From assembly GCA_003116975.1 (NCBI GenBank), contig BGKB01000019.1:186001-250000 (forward strand): 64,000 nucleotides of DNA. The letters are read 5' to 3'. The notes below the pieces were generated by a model. That model did no database searches. It worked only from the letters and a program-made list of their open reading frames with translations, and was not told where the DNA came from. The stretch's first letter is position 1, and every line of letters starts with the position of its first letter. The translations under genes were made by a program, and so were the position numbers. This document shows positions 48,054 to 57,998 of this stretch, in pieces. This DNA comes from Aurantiochytrium sp. KH105 (Eukaryota > Sar > Bigyra > Thraustochytrida > Thraustochytriidae).

Positions 48054-50228
48054 ATGGGCGCGGCGCGGAAAGCCCTCGCGGCGTGGGCGACGCTGGCCGC
48101 GCTGGCGCTGACTGGCCTGCAGCCCGCGCGGGCGGAGGTGAATGGGGTGAACGCCATGACCGAGGCCATGCTCACCGAGTACGCCTCGCTGCCGTGCGTG
48201 CGGTCCATTGCGCGCGATGGCGCGGTGGGGTGCGGGTCGCCGAGCGACAGGAGCGTCGCGGAGGGCGGCGCGCTTTTCCTGGTGGAGTCCGTCGAGGATG
48301 TGACTGGCCTGATCGAAAACGCACAGGGTCTCGACGCAGTGGCGCTCGTCGTGGACGATGCGCTCTTGCACGGGGATTCGCTACGGGCTATGCAAGATCT
48401 CGCCAAGAAGATCAGGGTAGCGGCCGTCATCGTCACTGTGGAAGAAGACGGCTCGCCGCAAGAACCCCCTCGCAGCTCGGCGGCGCCGACAACGTGGATT
48501 CCGTCCGGCGACGGCCTTTTGAACGAAACTGTCAGCTTCGTGGTCACGAGATTACGAAATGCTACGCAGAGCGAGGAGATTCGTGCGCTGGCGGCGAGCA
48601 ACCGCGACCGCGGGTATGCCGACGCCGTCTTTCAGCATAGCGCGCGGTACCAGTTCTACCTGGGAAAAGAGACCGCCACGAGTCTCTCGTGCTTGGTATC
48701 CGGGCGCTGCGACCCTTTGGGCGGACTTAGCGTTTGGGCCTCAGCAGGACCCGTACCTGTGAACTCTGCAAAGGAGACTGTTCTTCTTACTGCAAACTTG
48801 GACGCTGCATCTTTCTTCCATGATGTAGTGCCGGCCCGAGATACCACAGCCAGCGGTGTGGCGGCTGTCTTGCTTGCGGCAAAGGCGCTTGCCTCGGTCG
48901 ATGAGTCTGAATTGGAAGCCTTATCAAAGCAAATTGTTGTAGCTCTCTTCAACGGCGAGGTGTGGAGCCGCGCTGGCTCGCGAAGATTTGTTCACGATGT
49001 GGCGCTGGGCGAATGTCTTTCGCCTCAAACGGCCAGCCCGTACAATGAAAGCACCTGCGCCAATCCACCCGTCTATGCTTTGGCGTGGACCTCGCTTGGT
49101 CTTGAAAACATCACCGACGTTGTGAGCGTGAACAATGTCGCTGGTAACGAATCGGACACATTCTATGTGCACTCTGCTGCTGGAACGGCGAGCGCTAACG
49201 CCGCGGCGGCTCTGCAGAGCGTGGCTTCGTCAAGCACAGATGTTGACGTTTCGATCACTAGCGCGACGACTTCTGGCGTCGTGCCTCCCTCGCCACTCGA
49301 CAGCTTCCTTGCTGCGGAATTGGAAACGGATGTTTCTTTTGGCGGTGCGGGTCTGGTGGTGAGCGGATTTGATGCGGCAATTACCGACGCAAACCCGCGA
49401 TACAGCTCACGGTACGATCGCCGCGATGAAGGTTCCGAGGCAGATGACGCGGAAGCGCTGACGGCGGCTCGAATCGCCGATGTTGCCACGCTGCTTGCTC
49501 GCCACGCCTTTGTCCAAGCAGGGGGCAGCACTTCAGATGCAGTGAACTTTGTCCTCGTCGATGAGACACACGCAGCAGAGCTCTGGGATTGTCTGACCAA
49601 GGACTTTGCGTGTACGCTAGTCGCAGATGTCATCGGCGCGGAAGATACGACAGCTGTTGCGGATTTTATGGGCTCGACTCTTTTTGCTGCGAGTGAAGGT
49701 ATTGCCGGTGGCGCGCCAAATTTCTTTTCGGGGATTTACAGCCCGTTTCCCGTAGAGAACAACGTCATGAGACCTGTGCCACTTTTTGTACGCGACTATT
49801 TGGCGCAGTACGGACGCAACGCAAGCCTTGTTGAGAAAGCGACGGAAAGCGCTAAATATGCGTGTGCTCAGGACCTGGAGTGTATGGCCATGACGGAGCC
49901 GCCTGAATGTGAGCTGGGTCGATCTGCTCTAGCTTGCTTGCGAGGCGGCTGCGTTTGTAGCAACGCTTATTTTCATGACGCTGTATCTCCTGCTATTGTC
50001 TATGAGGGCGGTGCTTTTTCTGTTGATGCACAAAAGCTGGCAGACGACGATGGTCTTTGGACAGAACCGCGATGGTCCGATGGCACCTTGACATTGTATA
50101 CATCGGCAAACAGCGCGTCGACAACGATCGCTCTTCTCGTGTGCGGGATTTTGCTGACAATTGGCTGCGTATTTGCACTCCGTAAAGCGCAGGGTATGCT
50201 GGACAATACAAAGTACAAGTTGAATTGA
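48054..50228 (+). CDS. NCSTN: Nicastrin, gamma-secretase subunit
   Basis: 724 residues from the ATG at 48054, chosen because it gives a clean signal peptide (ARKALAAWATLAALALTGLQPARA). Nicastrin is the large glycosylated subunit of gamma-secretase that gates substrate access. The diagnostic block is RCDPLGGLSVWASAG, then ETVLLTANLDAASFFHDVVP, then DTTASGVAAVLLAAKAL, matching the aminopeptidase-like lobe of animal nicastrins. ALFNGEVWSRAGSRRFVHDV follows, as in the family. A single membrane helix (TTIALLVCGILLTIGCVFAL) lies at about 692-711, with a short basic cytosolic tail, the family topology. Cysteines and N-x-S/T sites are frequent in the ectodomain. Length is close to human nicastrin (709). 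Confidence 0.94.
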   Translation: MGAARKALAAWATLAALALTGLQPARAEVNGVNAMTEAMLTEYASLPCVRSIARDGAVGCGSPSDRSVAEGGALFLVESVEDVTGLIENAQGLDAVALVVDDALLHGDSLRAMQDLAKKIRVAAVIVTVEEDGSPQEPPRSSAAPTTWIPSGDGLLNETVSFVVTRLRNATQSEEIRALAASNRDRGYADAVFQHSARYQFYLGKETATSLSCLVSGRCDPLGGLSVWASAGPVPVNSAKETVLLTANLDAASFFHDVVPARDTTASGVAAVLLAAKALASVDESELEALSKQIVVALFNGEVWSRAGSRRFVHDVALGECLSPQTASPYNESTCANPPVYALAWTSLGLENITDVVSVNNVAGNESDTFYVHSAAGTASANAAAALQSVASSSTDVDVSITSATTSGVVPPSPLDSFLAAELETDVSFGGAGLVVSGFDAAITDANPRYSSRYDRRDEGSEADDAEALTAARIADVATLLARHAFVQAGGSTSDAVNFVLVDETHAAELWDCLTKDFACTLVADVIGAEDTTAVADFMGSTLFAASEGIAGGAPNFFSGIYSPFPVENNVMRPVPLFVRDYLAQYGRNASLVEKATESAKYACAQDLECMAMTEPPECELGRSALACLRGGCVCSNAYFHDAVSPAIVYEGGAFSVDAQKLADDDGLWTEPRWSDGTLTLYTSANSASTTIALLVCGILLTIGCVFALRKAQGMLDNTKYKLN

Positions 50229-50395
50229 TGAAAAGTTCGTTAAATGTAAAAGGGGGAGAGCAAAACACTATTGACAAGGTATTTTTTGAAAATCTTACAT
50301 TCTCCTCGTCAGCAACCTCCCCCTCCCCCTCTCGCGCTCCACACCTTCCCCAAAGAGAAGACATCTTTATTTGCAATATCTGGGGAGGTGCCACT

Positions 50396-51643
50396 CTATG
50401 TAGCAACAATTCGAGCGCTTGCGCCTGCATTCAAAGCCTTTGCTCGCGCATCCTTGCCCATTTCAAAGAGTCGCTCAAGTACCTGCTCCATGTTTGGGCG
50501 GTCTCGAGGATCGTGCGACCACGCACTCTCCATGAGCCGACGGTATGCACCAGGACACGACTTGGGAATTCTTGGTCGCAGTCCATTTTGCGCAACTTCG
50601 ATTGCAGTGTCAATGCCTGGCCGGCCGTCATATGGCTCTTCGCGCGCACAGATTTCCCAGAGAACAATTGCAAAGCTGAAGACGTCGGCCTTTTCGTTAT
50701 ATGCCTTTCCCAAAATAACTTCTGGCGCGGCCCAGTATGGCGTTCCACACGCCGTCATTTGTTCGTTGCCACCTGCATACCGACTAAGTCCAAAGTCACA
50801 AATCTTGACATTGTACGCGTAGTCGAGCAAAAGATTCCTGCTCTTGAGATCTCGCTGAATGATTTTCACACGCGAGTGCAGGTACCGCATCCCACGCGCC
50901 GTGTCCGTTGCGAATTTGATCATTTTGGGATAGGTGAGGTAGTTTGCGCATTCCTCTGTGCGCAGAAAGTCGTAAAGGCAGCCCTTCTCGAGATACTCGA
51001 GCACAAGAAAGGAGCTTCCGATAGTGAGGCATGCACCAATGAAACGGACAATGTTGGGATGATGGAGTCCGACCATGAGCTCCACCTCGACGACAAATTT
51101 GTCGTACATTTCTTGCGGAATGTCCTTGTTGGGCGTTTTGATTGCTACGGTACTTCCCATGTACTCGCCAATAAAGACCTCTCCAAACGAGCCGCCCGCC
51201 ACCTTTTCCCCGATTTTGATGTCGCGTGGTGTAAGGACCCAATCGTTCTCAGTCACAGCTCGAGGCGAAGCGGTCGCTTGGAAGATTCTGCCGATGGGAA
51301 GTGTTGCCTGTGTGAGAACGCGCGTCATTTGCTTTCCAGATAGGGCAGCATTCAGTTTGAAGGAGCGCACCGTGTTTGTAGCCGAAGGATCTGGACGCAC
51401 GCGATTCTTTCGAGAGAAGCTTCGATTTATTCGCCCGGTGAAACTTTGGAAAAGTGATCGAAGAAATATGGAGCTTTCTTTTCGGCTTCGCGGCAGTGAT
51501 GAGGATGAGAGCTCAGAGCGTTGGTTGACGGTCTTAATGCTCAGCGTCAGTGAGAGAACGTTGATGTAAATGCCAAGGCTAACGACCGAGAGTACGACCA
51601 GAACTCCCGTGTATACAGGAGACCAGCACGCAGCACAAGACAT
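50396..51643 (-). CDS. Membrane-anchored TKL-type protein kinase
   Basis: 415 residues from the ATG at 51643; an in-frame stop lies upstream. Residues 11-36 are a membrane helix (GVLVVLSVVSLGIYINVL). The linker 40-135 is Ser/Arg-rich. Kinase domain 140-400: GEKVAGGSFGEVFIGEY, K169 (VAIK), helix-C Glu in VVEVELM, catalytic Q263-R264-D265 (QRD in place of HRD), LKSRNLLLD, D283 in DFG, GTPYWAAPEV, DVFSFAIVLWEI. The KSRN and GTPYWAAPE motifs place it with the plant-RAF/MAP3K-like TKL kinases abundant in stramenopiles. It converges on nicastrin with 167 bases between. Probably active; ligand or partner unknown. Confidence 0.9.
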   Translation of the reverse strand: MSCAACWSPVYTGVLVVLSVVSLGIYINVLSLTLSIKTVNQRSELSSSSLPRSRKESSIFLRSLFQSFTGRINRSFSRKNRVRPDPSATNTVRSFKLNAALSGKQMTRVLTQATLPIGRIFQATASPRAVTENDWVLTPRDIKIGEKVAGGSFGEVFIGEYMGSTVAIKTPNKDIPQEMYDKFVVEVELMVGLHHPNIVRFIGACLTIGSSFLVLEYLEKGCLYDFLRTEECANYLTYPKMIKFATDTARGMRYLHSRVKIIQRDLKSRNLLLDYAYNVKICDFGLSRYAGGNEQMTACGTPYWAAPEVILGKAYNEKADVFSFAIVLWEICAREEPYDGRPGIDTAIEVAQNGLRPRIPKSCPGAYRRLMESAWSHDPRDRPNMEQVLERLFEMGKDARAKALNAGASARIVAT

Positions 51644-52558
51644 GATGAGACGGTGCAACGCGAGCGCGCGCGTCGACGGCTGCCGCGCAGCCTACTCGAG
51701 AAAGAGCCTTGATGTTCTTTTCTCTTGCGTAACAACGCTTTATCCAGCTCCACGCGTGGTCGCAATGTAGCCACTGCCTCTCTCCGGTATGTCGATTGTC
51801 TCTCGTGGCTGCGCGGCGCAGCCTCAGGGTTGTATCGGCCACGTCTTACGACGGCCCCAGCGGCATGCCCCGGGTAAAGACTTGCCTTTCCCGTCTGCCA
51901 GTCCTTGTCTCTCAGGGAGCTACGCCGCCCACCTCTTTGTACGCTATCAGCACACACGTTGCCCAAACCCGACACCTGACGCCGTCCTATGAAGCACGAG
52001 TAGCCGTAGCAGCCAGATCGTGACTCGCGCCTGTCGGCATAATGTGCAGTGCCGCGACACTCCTCCGTCGCGCGCCAGACTGCCGACGGCGCCGCAGCCT
52101 ACTGACCCGCCTCGGATTCAACGGATCTTTTTGGAGTGTACCGACTCTGCTGTTTGGGATGAAAGTGGTCGTTTTACACAACTCACAGTCGAGGTTTTGT
52201 GCACTTGTGTGTTTCCCAAACGACTTCGTTCTTTCTTTCAGGGAACCTGAACGTTGATAGGTTATACGGAGCTGCTGTTGCGTACAGCTTTTTCTCCATC
52301 AAGACAAAGTATTTTGCTGTGAGGAGAGTCTTGTCAATTTTTTTCGAAAACGTAAAGAGCGTCGGATCGCTGATGTATTTCTTTGTCTCTCTAACAAAAG
52401 TGAGCACATTAAAAGGATTATCAGAAATGCACAAATCGCGACGGTGGAGCGCCTTCGCTGTTTTTCATAAGCTGTAGGCCTACGTGTTGATGATCACTAG
52501 GGCAAAGTTTCTTTATTCAATCCTCTCTTCTTCTTCTTTTTTTTATTAAAAATTTAAC
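51644..52558. other. Upstream region of the TKL kinase
   Basis: 915 bases: GC-rich to about 52100, then AT-rich to a T run at 52520-52550 (3' end of the nucleotidyltransferase gene). A minus-strand frame at 52183-52434 has no domain. No gene supported. Confidence 0.5.
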
Positions 52559-54391
52559 TCATGTCTCTCCTGCGCTGTTTGATGTGTCGTCAAGCCAATG
52601 CGTGGTTTTGATCTCAACCTGAAAGCCTCGGTCCACCGGCTCGCCGTCGGAAATCACGAGAAGAAATCCACCGCCGCAGCCACTGAATAAGCATCCAAGG
52701 TGCTTGTCTCTGTATGGCGCGCACCACTCGTCAGCCATGGGTTGGGGTACAGTGTTGGGCAACAAGCGACTCCAGGCGACCATAGTGTCGGAGAGCGCCT
52801 GGCCGAGTCCCGGCGCATCGTGCGCCTCGATGGCATCCCATGCACGGGAACTTGCGTCAGCGAGCAGCGCTACATTCTCTTTGGAGAGATCCTTGATCTC
52901 GAGGGGGTCATATCCTGCTGGGCGCGACGGAAGCGGGACTAACCAGAGCACGCGCTGTAGCCAGTTTGTCGTGTCCTGACGGTCGATGCATTGCGATACG
53001 GAATGGGGCCAGAATCCGCCATCGTAGTCGAGGCGGCTTATACCAGGAAGCATAAGTCCAATCGCATCTTGCGAGCCTGCAATGTACTTGCTGCCGGGGG
53101 GATTCTCGGCGCCAAAGAGGAAGTGCGCGAGCTCGAGAGGAGGAATGTCCGAAGGCGGGCCCTGCGGACCCCAAAGTCGAATGCCCACCTGACGCGTGCT
53201 CGTTGCCAAACCTGATCTCGTCTTGAACGCAAGATGCGGCATGACGTTGACGACGATAACGGACCCTGGAAGCACCGAGGACACCCATGGCTGATCGAGC
53301 CACCCTCCCGCAAGACAAATGCGCCACGGGAACCCGTTCAAATCTTCCCAGTCCTCGCGCGAGAGGCCAGCAGCCGAGGCGGTCGAGAAGTCGATCTTGC
53401 TTGAACCCTGGCGCGCGAGCGATTTCTTCAAATCTGTAGAGCTACGTGCCTCCAAGCCTCCTTCCGGCTCGCGTTTGCCTACCATGTACTGAATTCCGCG
53501 TTTCGCGCATGCTTGCTCCTTGCTCTCGCGATGGCCATCCTCATTGACGAAGAAGATGTCTGGCTTGACGAGATCTAGGTCCGCTTCAAAATCGAGCATC
53601 CCGCTACCGCGACAAACTCGCGCTTCCGTCACGCTTCGAACCGCGCTCACCATTGTCAGGCGTTCCTGCTCTGGAAACATTGCCTGATGTTTTTTCAGCA
53701 AGAGGATGTTTGCATCGCTGCCGATGCTGACGTATAAGTCTCCGAGGGCAGCCGCGCTGTTGAAAAAGGCAACATGACCCGTGTGCAAAAAATCGTAACA
53801 GCCAGAGACGAAGACAACCGGCTTGGAGCCTTCCGGCCGGGGGGGGGCAAGCTTCGGCTTCGTGCTTGCTTCAAGCACGACTACGTCCGCCGAGTGACTG
53901 CCGCGGTCGGGCTCACGGTTAGGATCCGGCACACCCTTGTTTCGGAGCATTGCACGGATTGACGTTGTGCTTCGCGCTGTAAGACCTGGCAAAGGGATTC
54001 TCTGGGCCTTGACATAGCGTGCGCCAACGCGTGTTGCAGCAGCACTGCCTTCCTGAGAATCATCCTCCTCGTTTGTAAGGTACATGTCCGGTCTAAGGGA
54101 CTCGATGTCGTGTACGAAGAAGGACTTGCCCGTTCCGGCGCTAATCATGGCTTCGTCAACGTCCCGCAGGTTCTGCACGAAAAAGAGGCGTTCTTCCGCG
54201 GGGTACGAAGGATCGATGCCATGATTTTTCTCCCGCGCCGTAGCGTCGTCTGCAACACTCACGACGAGACGGACCTCACGCCCTTGGCTTGCTGCTTTGG
54301 CCTGCGCGCGTGCGTCTCTTACAAACGCGACGTGGCCCGAGTGCAAAAGGTCGAAGCATCCCGCGACCAGCACAACGTAGGCCGTTGACAT
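52559..54391 (-). CDS. Tandem nucleotidyltransferase plus GHMP-like kinase fusion
   Basis: 610 residues, cytosolic. Two cytidylyltransferase-like Rossmann domains come first. Domain 1 has GCFDLLHSGH (HxGH at 17-20) and ends near TTSIRAMLR; domain 2 has GCYDFLHTGH (HxGH at 203-206) and ends near SSTDLKKSL. The HxGH histidines stabilise the transferred nucleotide in this superfamily. Residues about 355-600 look like a GHMP-type small-molecule kinase: FPWRICLAGGWLDQPW at the start, PGSVIVVNV, and a late glycine loop SGCGGGFLLVI. The three-domain order suggests phosphorylation then nucleotide activation of a sugar, polyol or head-group alcohol in one chain. Substrate not identifiable; the GHMP assignment is by pattern and less sure than the first two domains. 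Confidence 0.85.
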   Translation of the reverse strand: MSTAYVVLVAGCFDLLHSGHVAFVRDARAQAKAASQGREVRLVVSVADDATAREKNHGIDPSYPAEERLFFVQNLRDVDEAMISAGTGKSFFVHDIESLRPDMYLTNEEDDSQEGSAAATRVGARYVKAQRIPLPGLTARSTTSIRAMLRNKGVPDPNREPDRGSHSADVVVLEASTKPKLAPPRPEGSKPVVFVSGCYDFLHTGHVAFFNSAAALGDLYVSIGSDANILLLKKHQAMFPEQERLTMVSAVRSVTEARVCRGSGMLDFEADLDLVKPDIFFVNEDGHRESKEQACAKRGIQYMVGKREPEGGLEARSSTDLKKSLARQGSSKIDFSTASAAGLSREDWEDLNGFPWRICLAGGWLDQPWVSSVLPGSVIVVNVMPHLAFKTRSGLATSTRQVGIRLWGPQGPPSDIPPLELAHFLFGAENPPGSKYIAGSQDAIGLMLPGISRLDYDGGFWPHSVSQCIDRQDTTNWLQRVLWLVPLPSRPAGYDPLEIKDLSKENVALLADASSRAWDAIEAHDAPGLGQALSDTMVAWSRLLPNTVPQPMADEWCAPYRDKHLGCLFSGCGGGFLLVISDGEPVDRGFQVEIKTTHWLDDTSNSAGET

Positions 54392-55184
54392 TGTTCGACT
54401 CAGCTTGTCCGTGTCCTCCGCTCAGCTCAGGGAGCGGTAGCCGCGGGCCGCTCTGAGCGGACAGTTGCCTCGCGATCCGAAGTTTGGCCCGTCGCGCAGA
54501 CGCCCTGCGTCTCTGTCGTTCGAGCGAATTCCTCGTATGTCCGCAAGTATAGTATCTTTTGCGAGCTTTGGCCTCGCTTTGGCCTCGCTTTGGTCCGAAG
54601 GAAAATGCGAGGGCGCCCAGCGGGCAAAAGAGCGTGGAGACGGCGAGGCGATTGCGGTGAGTGGCAAATTGCGAAGCTGCGCTGTCGATTCTTGTGGCGC
54701 TCGAAATAGCCGAAAGGGAGTCCGAGCGAGGACAAGGGTCATTGTTCTGATGATCGACAGACAAGCACTCTTCGCTGCCTCGAGCTTTGGCAAAAAGCTC
54801 GGCATCAATTGGACAGGAATTTTCGGAATGTTTTCGTCATTGACAGTGAGGCCTTATTGCACAAGACGAAATGAGCTCTTGCTTGAACTCGTTTCTTTTT
54901 GCGCAACATCGCGAGAGCTCTCGTGAGAAGCTTACAGTGATACTATCGTTTCACTAGCACGGGGTTTTCCGCGAGACTTGGATGCTTTAGAAAGCGATGC
55001 GAGCTGTGAAAGAGCATTAAAGATGAGATGTGCACTCCATCGCGAACTAGGCCAAACGACGAGGCGCATGTACACGCGTTCGTGATCAGGGTCTTCAGCC
55101 ATCGCCAGGTGATACGATCCCGATTGGTGCTAATACAATAGAAAATGATTAAAGGTTGCCAACAGAATTCGTCCTACGAGAATA
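54392..55184. other. Upstream region of the nucleotidyltransferase fusion
   Basis: 793 bases, GC-rich near the start codon, AT-richer towards the lipase 3' end. Open frames on both strands show no domain. Nothing else recognised. Confidence 0.5.
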
Positions 55185-57707
55185 TTACACGTGAAAACCT
55201 TGAAAGCGATCATCCAAAGAGGCAAACTCTTTTGCAACGCGATCAATAATGGAAGCGCTAACATCTGGGAAATGATCGAGTGCCATCCTCGTTGAAGAAC
55301 TGAGGTCGAACTCGTGCAAAGAGCGACGATCGCGGACCCAGACCGGGAGAAACTCATCGTGCGAGGAGCAAGTTCCATCCTTGAAGGTGTCAATTCGCAT
55401 CACGTGAAGAAGTTTGCCCGGACAAAACATTGGTGTTCGGTTGAGAAAGTCCGAACCCTCGGCTTGTTTGCGAAGCTGCTCAATGCGAAGTGCGAGTTGA
55501 CGGCGCGCAAATGTATCGGGCACGCCATCTTCCGGGTACAAAAGATCCTGAGCGGGAGTGTCGAGAAAAGCAGATCGGATAGCCTTGGTCTTGTTGACCT
55601 TGCTGCGACGCAGCATTTCCATCATCTGTGCCCGGAGTCGCATGAGCGACCGCCAAGAGGAGTGCGGAATGAGGTCACTTCCGACGAAAATACTACTGAT
55701 CCACGCTTCGGAGCGACATGCCAGCTCATAGTCAAATACGCATCCTGGTGGCGAGTAAGCGAGACAGCTGAGCCCGGGGAAAGCGTCCTTAAGCATGAGC
55801 GAAAGAATCGATGCCACGCCAGCGCCGAGGCTGTGGCCTACTACTTTGAGTTTGTATCCGCGACAGTCGGGCAAATCAGCAAAGCTGTCCACGTTGAAGG
55901 CTGCCGAAGGTCGCTCTTCACCCTCTGCTTCTTGCTCAAAAGAGCCGTACGATGCATTTGGCGAGGTGGCTCCAAGCAAAAGCGCGTGTAAGATACCGCG
56001 ATCTTCGATATCTTTGCGGAGATTCTCGGCGGTAAGGAGCATGCCCGAATGCGCATACGACTCGTTTCGAATTAGATCCGTGAATCCCCAGCGCTGCGCG
56101 GTAGATTGGAGGGACTTGGGAATGACCACGGCATCGACGAGCATGTCGGAAGCTGAAAGTGTGCCTCGCACAGCGAGAACTACAGTTTGAGACTCCTCGT
56201 CAACGCCAATGGAATATGGCAGAAAATGCGGACGGTTCCCAAAACTTGCAAAGACAAAGACGGGTTTGCGGCTGCCTGCCGTGCTGCGAAGCAGCGCAGA
56301 ATAATTGAGACTGCAACAGTCGTCATCAAGCATGTTGTGCGAAAAGCTACGCGCACGAAGCGCCGGGCGATTAAGGTCACCGTCTCCTGAACCACCGCCA
56401 CTTGATCGAGACGTCTTGATGGCAGCCAGGCTGAGACAGTTTCTGCACGGCTCGCCGCATAGAAGCTGGCATGGTCCGGTGACGATGTTCATGTACGTGT
56501 AGAGAAGTTTACCATAGATGGCGAGCATGTATGGAGCAAAGTGGTTGGCTTCCGCGAGCATGCTGCGAGCCTCGGCATCAACGGCGAGTCGCGACTCACT
56601 AATATGCTGTACCCGTAGCAGCGTTCGCGCCTTGTAGTTAATGTTTTTGGCCGACCAGAGCCAATCGTGAACAGATCGTTCATGCTCAAGATCCTGATTC
56701 TGGGTAAGTTCACGCTCGAGCTCGTCACGCGCGATTCGACCCGAGGACTCTGAGGCGACAATAGCATTAACTGCCGCTTTCTCTTTGCTGCGTTGCTCTG
56801 CTCGCAAGAGACATAATGCGGCAATGAGATCCGAGGGCACAACGTCCATGCCTTTGAAAAATCGCGCCATGACATTGGCGACATCGCGGTACGTCTCATC
56901 AGTTACCTCATGGTACGAGCTGCCAAAAATGTTGCACGTGAGGATTTGAAAACACTTGCACCATCGACGACACCTTCGCTCCCAATCGAGACGCGTAACT
57001 GACATCGACATTCCATCGGAATCCGTCGCGTGCTCGACATCAACATAGTAAGCGCCCTGGTCTTCGAGATCAGCATCGTCCGCGAGTCTGTCTCTGGAAG
57101 ATTCGCCCACGCCATGGAGCCCTCGCAAAGGTCGATTGGCCTGCTGGTACGAGTAGTGAACGCGCTTGTTGGAGACTGTGAGAAAGCCACAGGTGAAAAA
57201 GAAGACCGACATGATCCAGACTGTGCACACAGCAGCCCTGATGGCAACAAACGCCAAGCGCATGTCGCTGTCGGGCACGCCCTCGCATCCTTCGGGTGCA
57301 ACCCGAAAGGAAGGGCTGATCCCCACCAGGGCAATGACGCCTTCGATAGCAACGAGAACGAAAACGGCGCGCAAAAGAGGAGATACAAGCGCGCGATCTT
57401 CTGCGTCGACAATGGTCCCTCGAAGCGAGTGAAAAAACACGAGGAGCAAGACGAGTGTCGTAATAAGGAGCACTGCGCCCAAGACGTAAGCTAGTGTTTT
57501 GAGATCTGCGACCTTTTCTACTCCGTCCTCGTCGGACGTGCAAGCTGGCAATCCCGCGCTCGAAGCATCGAGCCCGCGCACCGCCAGGACACTTGCGGCA
57601 AGCGTGGTCACGAGCAAAAGACGTGCAACGAGTCCGAGACAAGATGGCAGAGGCAGGTCGTCTTCACCAAAGGCGAACTGCCTGCGCAAGAAACGTAGCG
57701 CTGGCAT
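55185..57707 (-). CDS. DAGL: sn-1-specific diacylglycerol lipase (DAGL family)
   Basis: 840 residues from the ATG at 57707. This start is supported because MPALRFLRRQFAFGEDDLPLP lines up with the N-terminus of animal DAGL-alpha (MPGIVVFRRRWSVGSDDLVLP). Four membrane helices lie at about 25-165. Then comes the conserved MARFFKGMDVVPSDLIAALCLL region, and a class 3 lipase domain: VLAVRGTLSASDMLVDAV, the nucleophile S626 in VVGHSLGAG, and LSCLAYSPPGC. A regulatory-loop-like insertion (about 582-617) precedes the serine. The late GKLLHVMR probably supplies the catalytic histidine. The enzyme cleaves diacylglycerol to monoacylglycerol and fatty acid at a membrane; in animals this makes the endocannabinoid 2-arachidonoylglycerol. 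Confidence 0.93.
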   Translation of the reverse strand: MPALRFLRRQFAFGEDDLPLPSCLGLVARLLLVTTLAASVLAVRGLDASSAGLPACTSDEDGVEKVADLKTLAYVLGAVLLITTLVLLLVFFHSLRGTIVDAEDRALVSPLLRAVFVLVAIEGVIALVGISPSFRVAPEGCEGVPDSDMRLAFVAIRAAVCTVWIMSVFFFTCGFLTVSNKRVHYSYQQANRPLRGLHGVGESSRDRLADDADLEDQGAYYVDVEHATDSDGMSMSVTRLDWERRCRRWCKCFQILTCNIFGSSYHEVTDETYRDVANVMARFFKGMDVVPSDLIAALCLLRAEQRSKEKAAVNAIVASESSGRIARDELERELTQNQDLEHERSVHDWLWSAKNINYKARTLLRVQHISESRLAVDAEARSMLAEANHFAPYMLAIYGKLLYTYMNIVTGPCQLLCGEPCRNCLSLAAIKTSRSSGGGSGDGDLNRPALRARSFSHNMLDDDCCSLNYSALLRSTAGSRKPVFVFASFGNRPHFLPYSIGVDEESQTVVLAVRGTLSASDMLVDAVVIPKSLQSTAQRWGFTDLIRNESYAHSGMLLTAENLRKDIEDRGILHALLLGATSPNASYGSFEQEAEGEERPSAAFNVDSFADLPDCRGYKLKVVGHSLGAGVASILSLMLKDAFPGLSCLAYSPPGCVFDYELACRSEAWISSIFVGSDLIPHSSWRSLMRLRAQMMEMLRRSKVNKTKAIRSAFLDTPAQDLLYPEDGVPDTFARRQLALRIEQLRKQAEGSDFLNRTPMFCPGKLLHVMRIDTFKDGTCSSHDEFLPVWVRDRRSLHEFDLSSSTRMALDHFPDVSASIIDRVAKEFASLDDRFQGFHV

Positions 57708-57998
57708 GCGTGTGCGCGCGCGATCGCGCGTGCGAGCTCTCCCCTCTACCCGAGGATCTCTTTGCCCAAGCGCGAGCTTCGTAGAGTAGCTTCGTGCTGC
57801 CAGTTCCAGGTTTGCAAGGTGCTGAGATTCTCTCCAGTTGGTTATGGTCATTTTTACGGGCAACTCGAAGCGACGCCTCAAAGGTAAAGGCGGAGCGCAA
57901 GATTACAAGCGCAAAGAAAGCGGCCTCATAGGCACGAAGGAAGCGACATAACGAGTGCAAAGAAAGCGGTATTAGGCCCACACGCCCAAAAGTCAACT

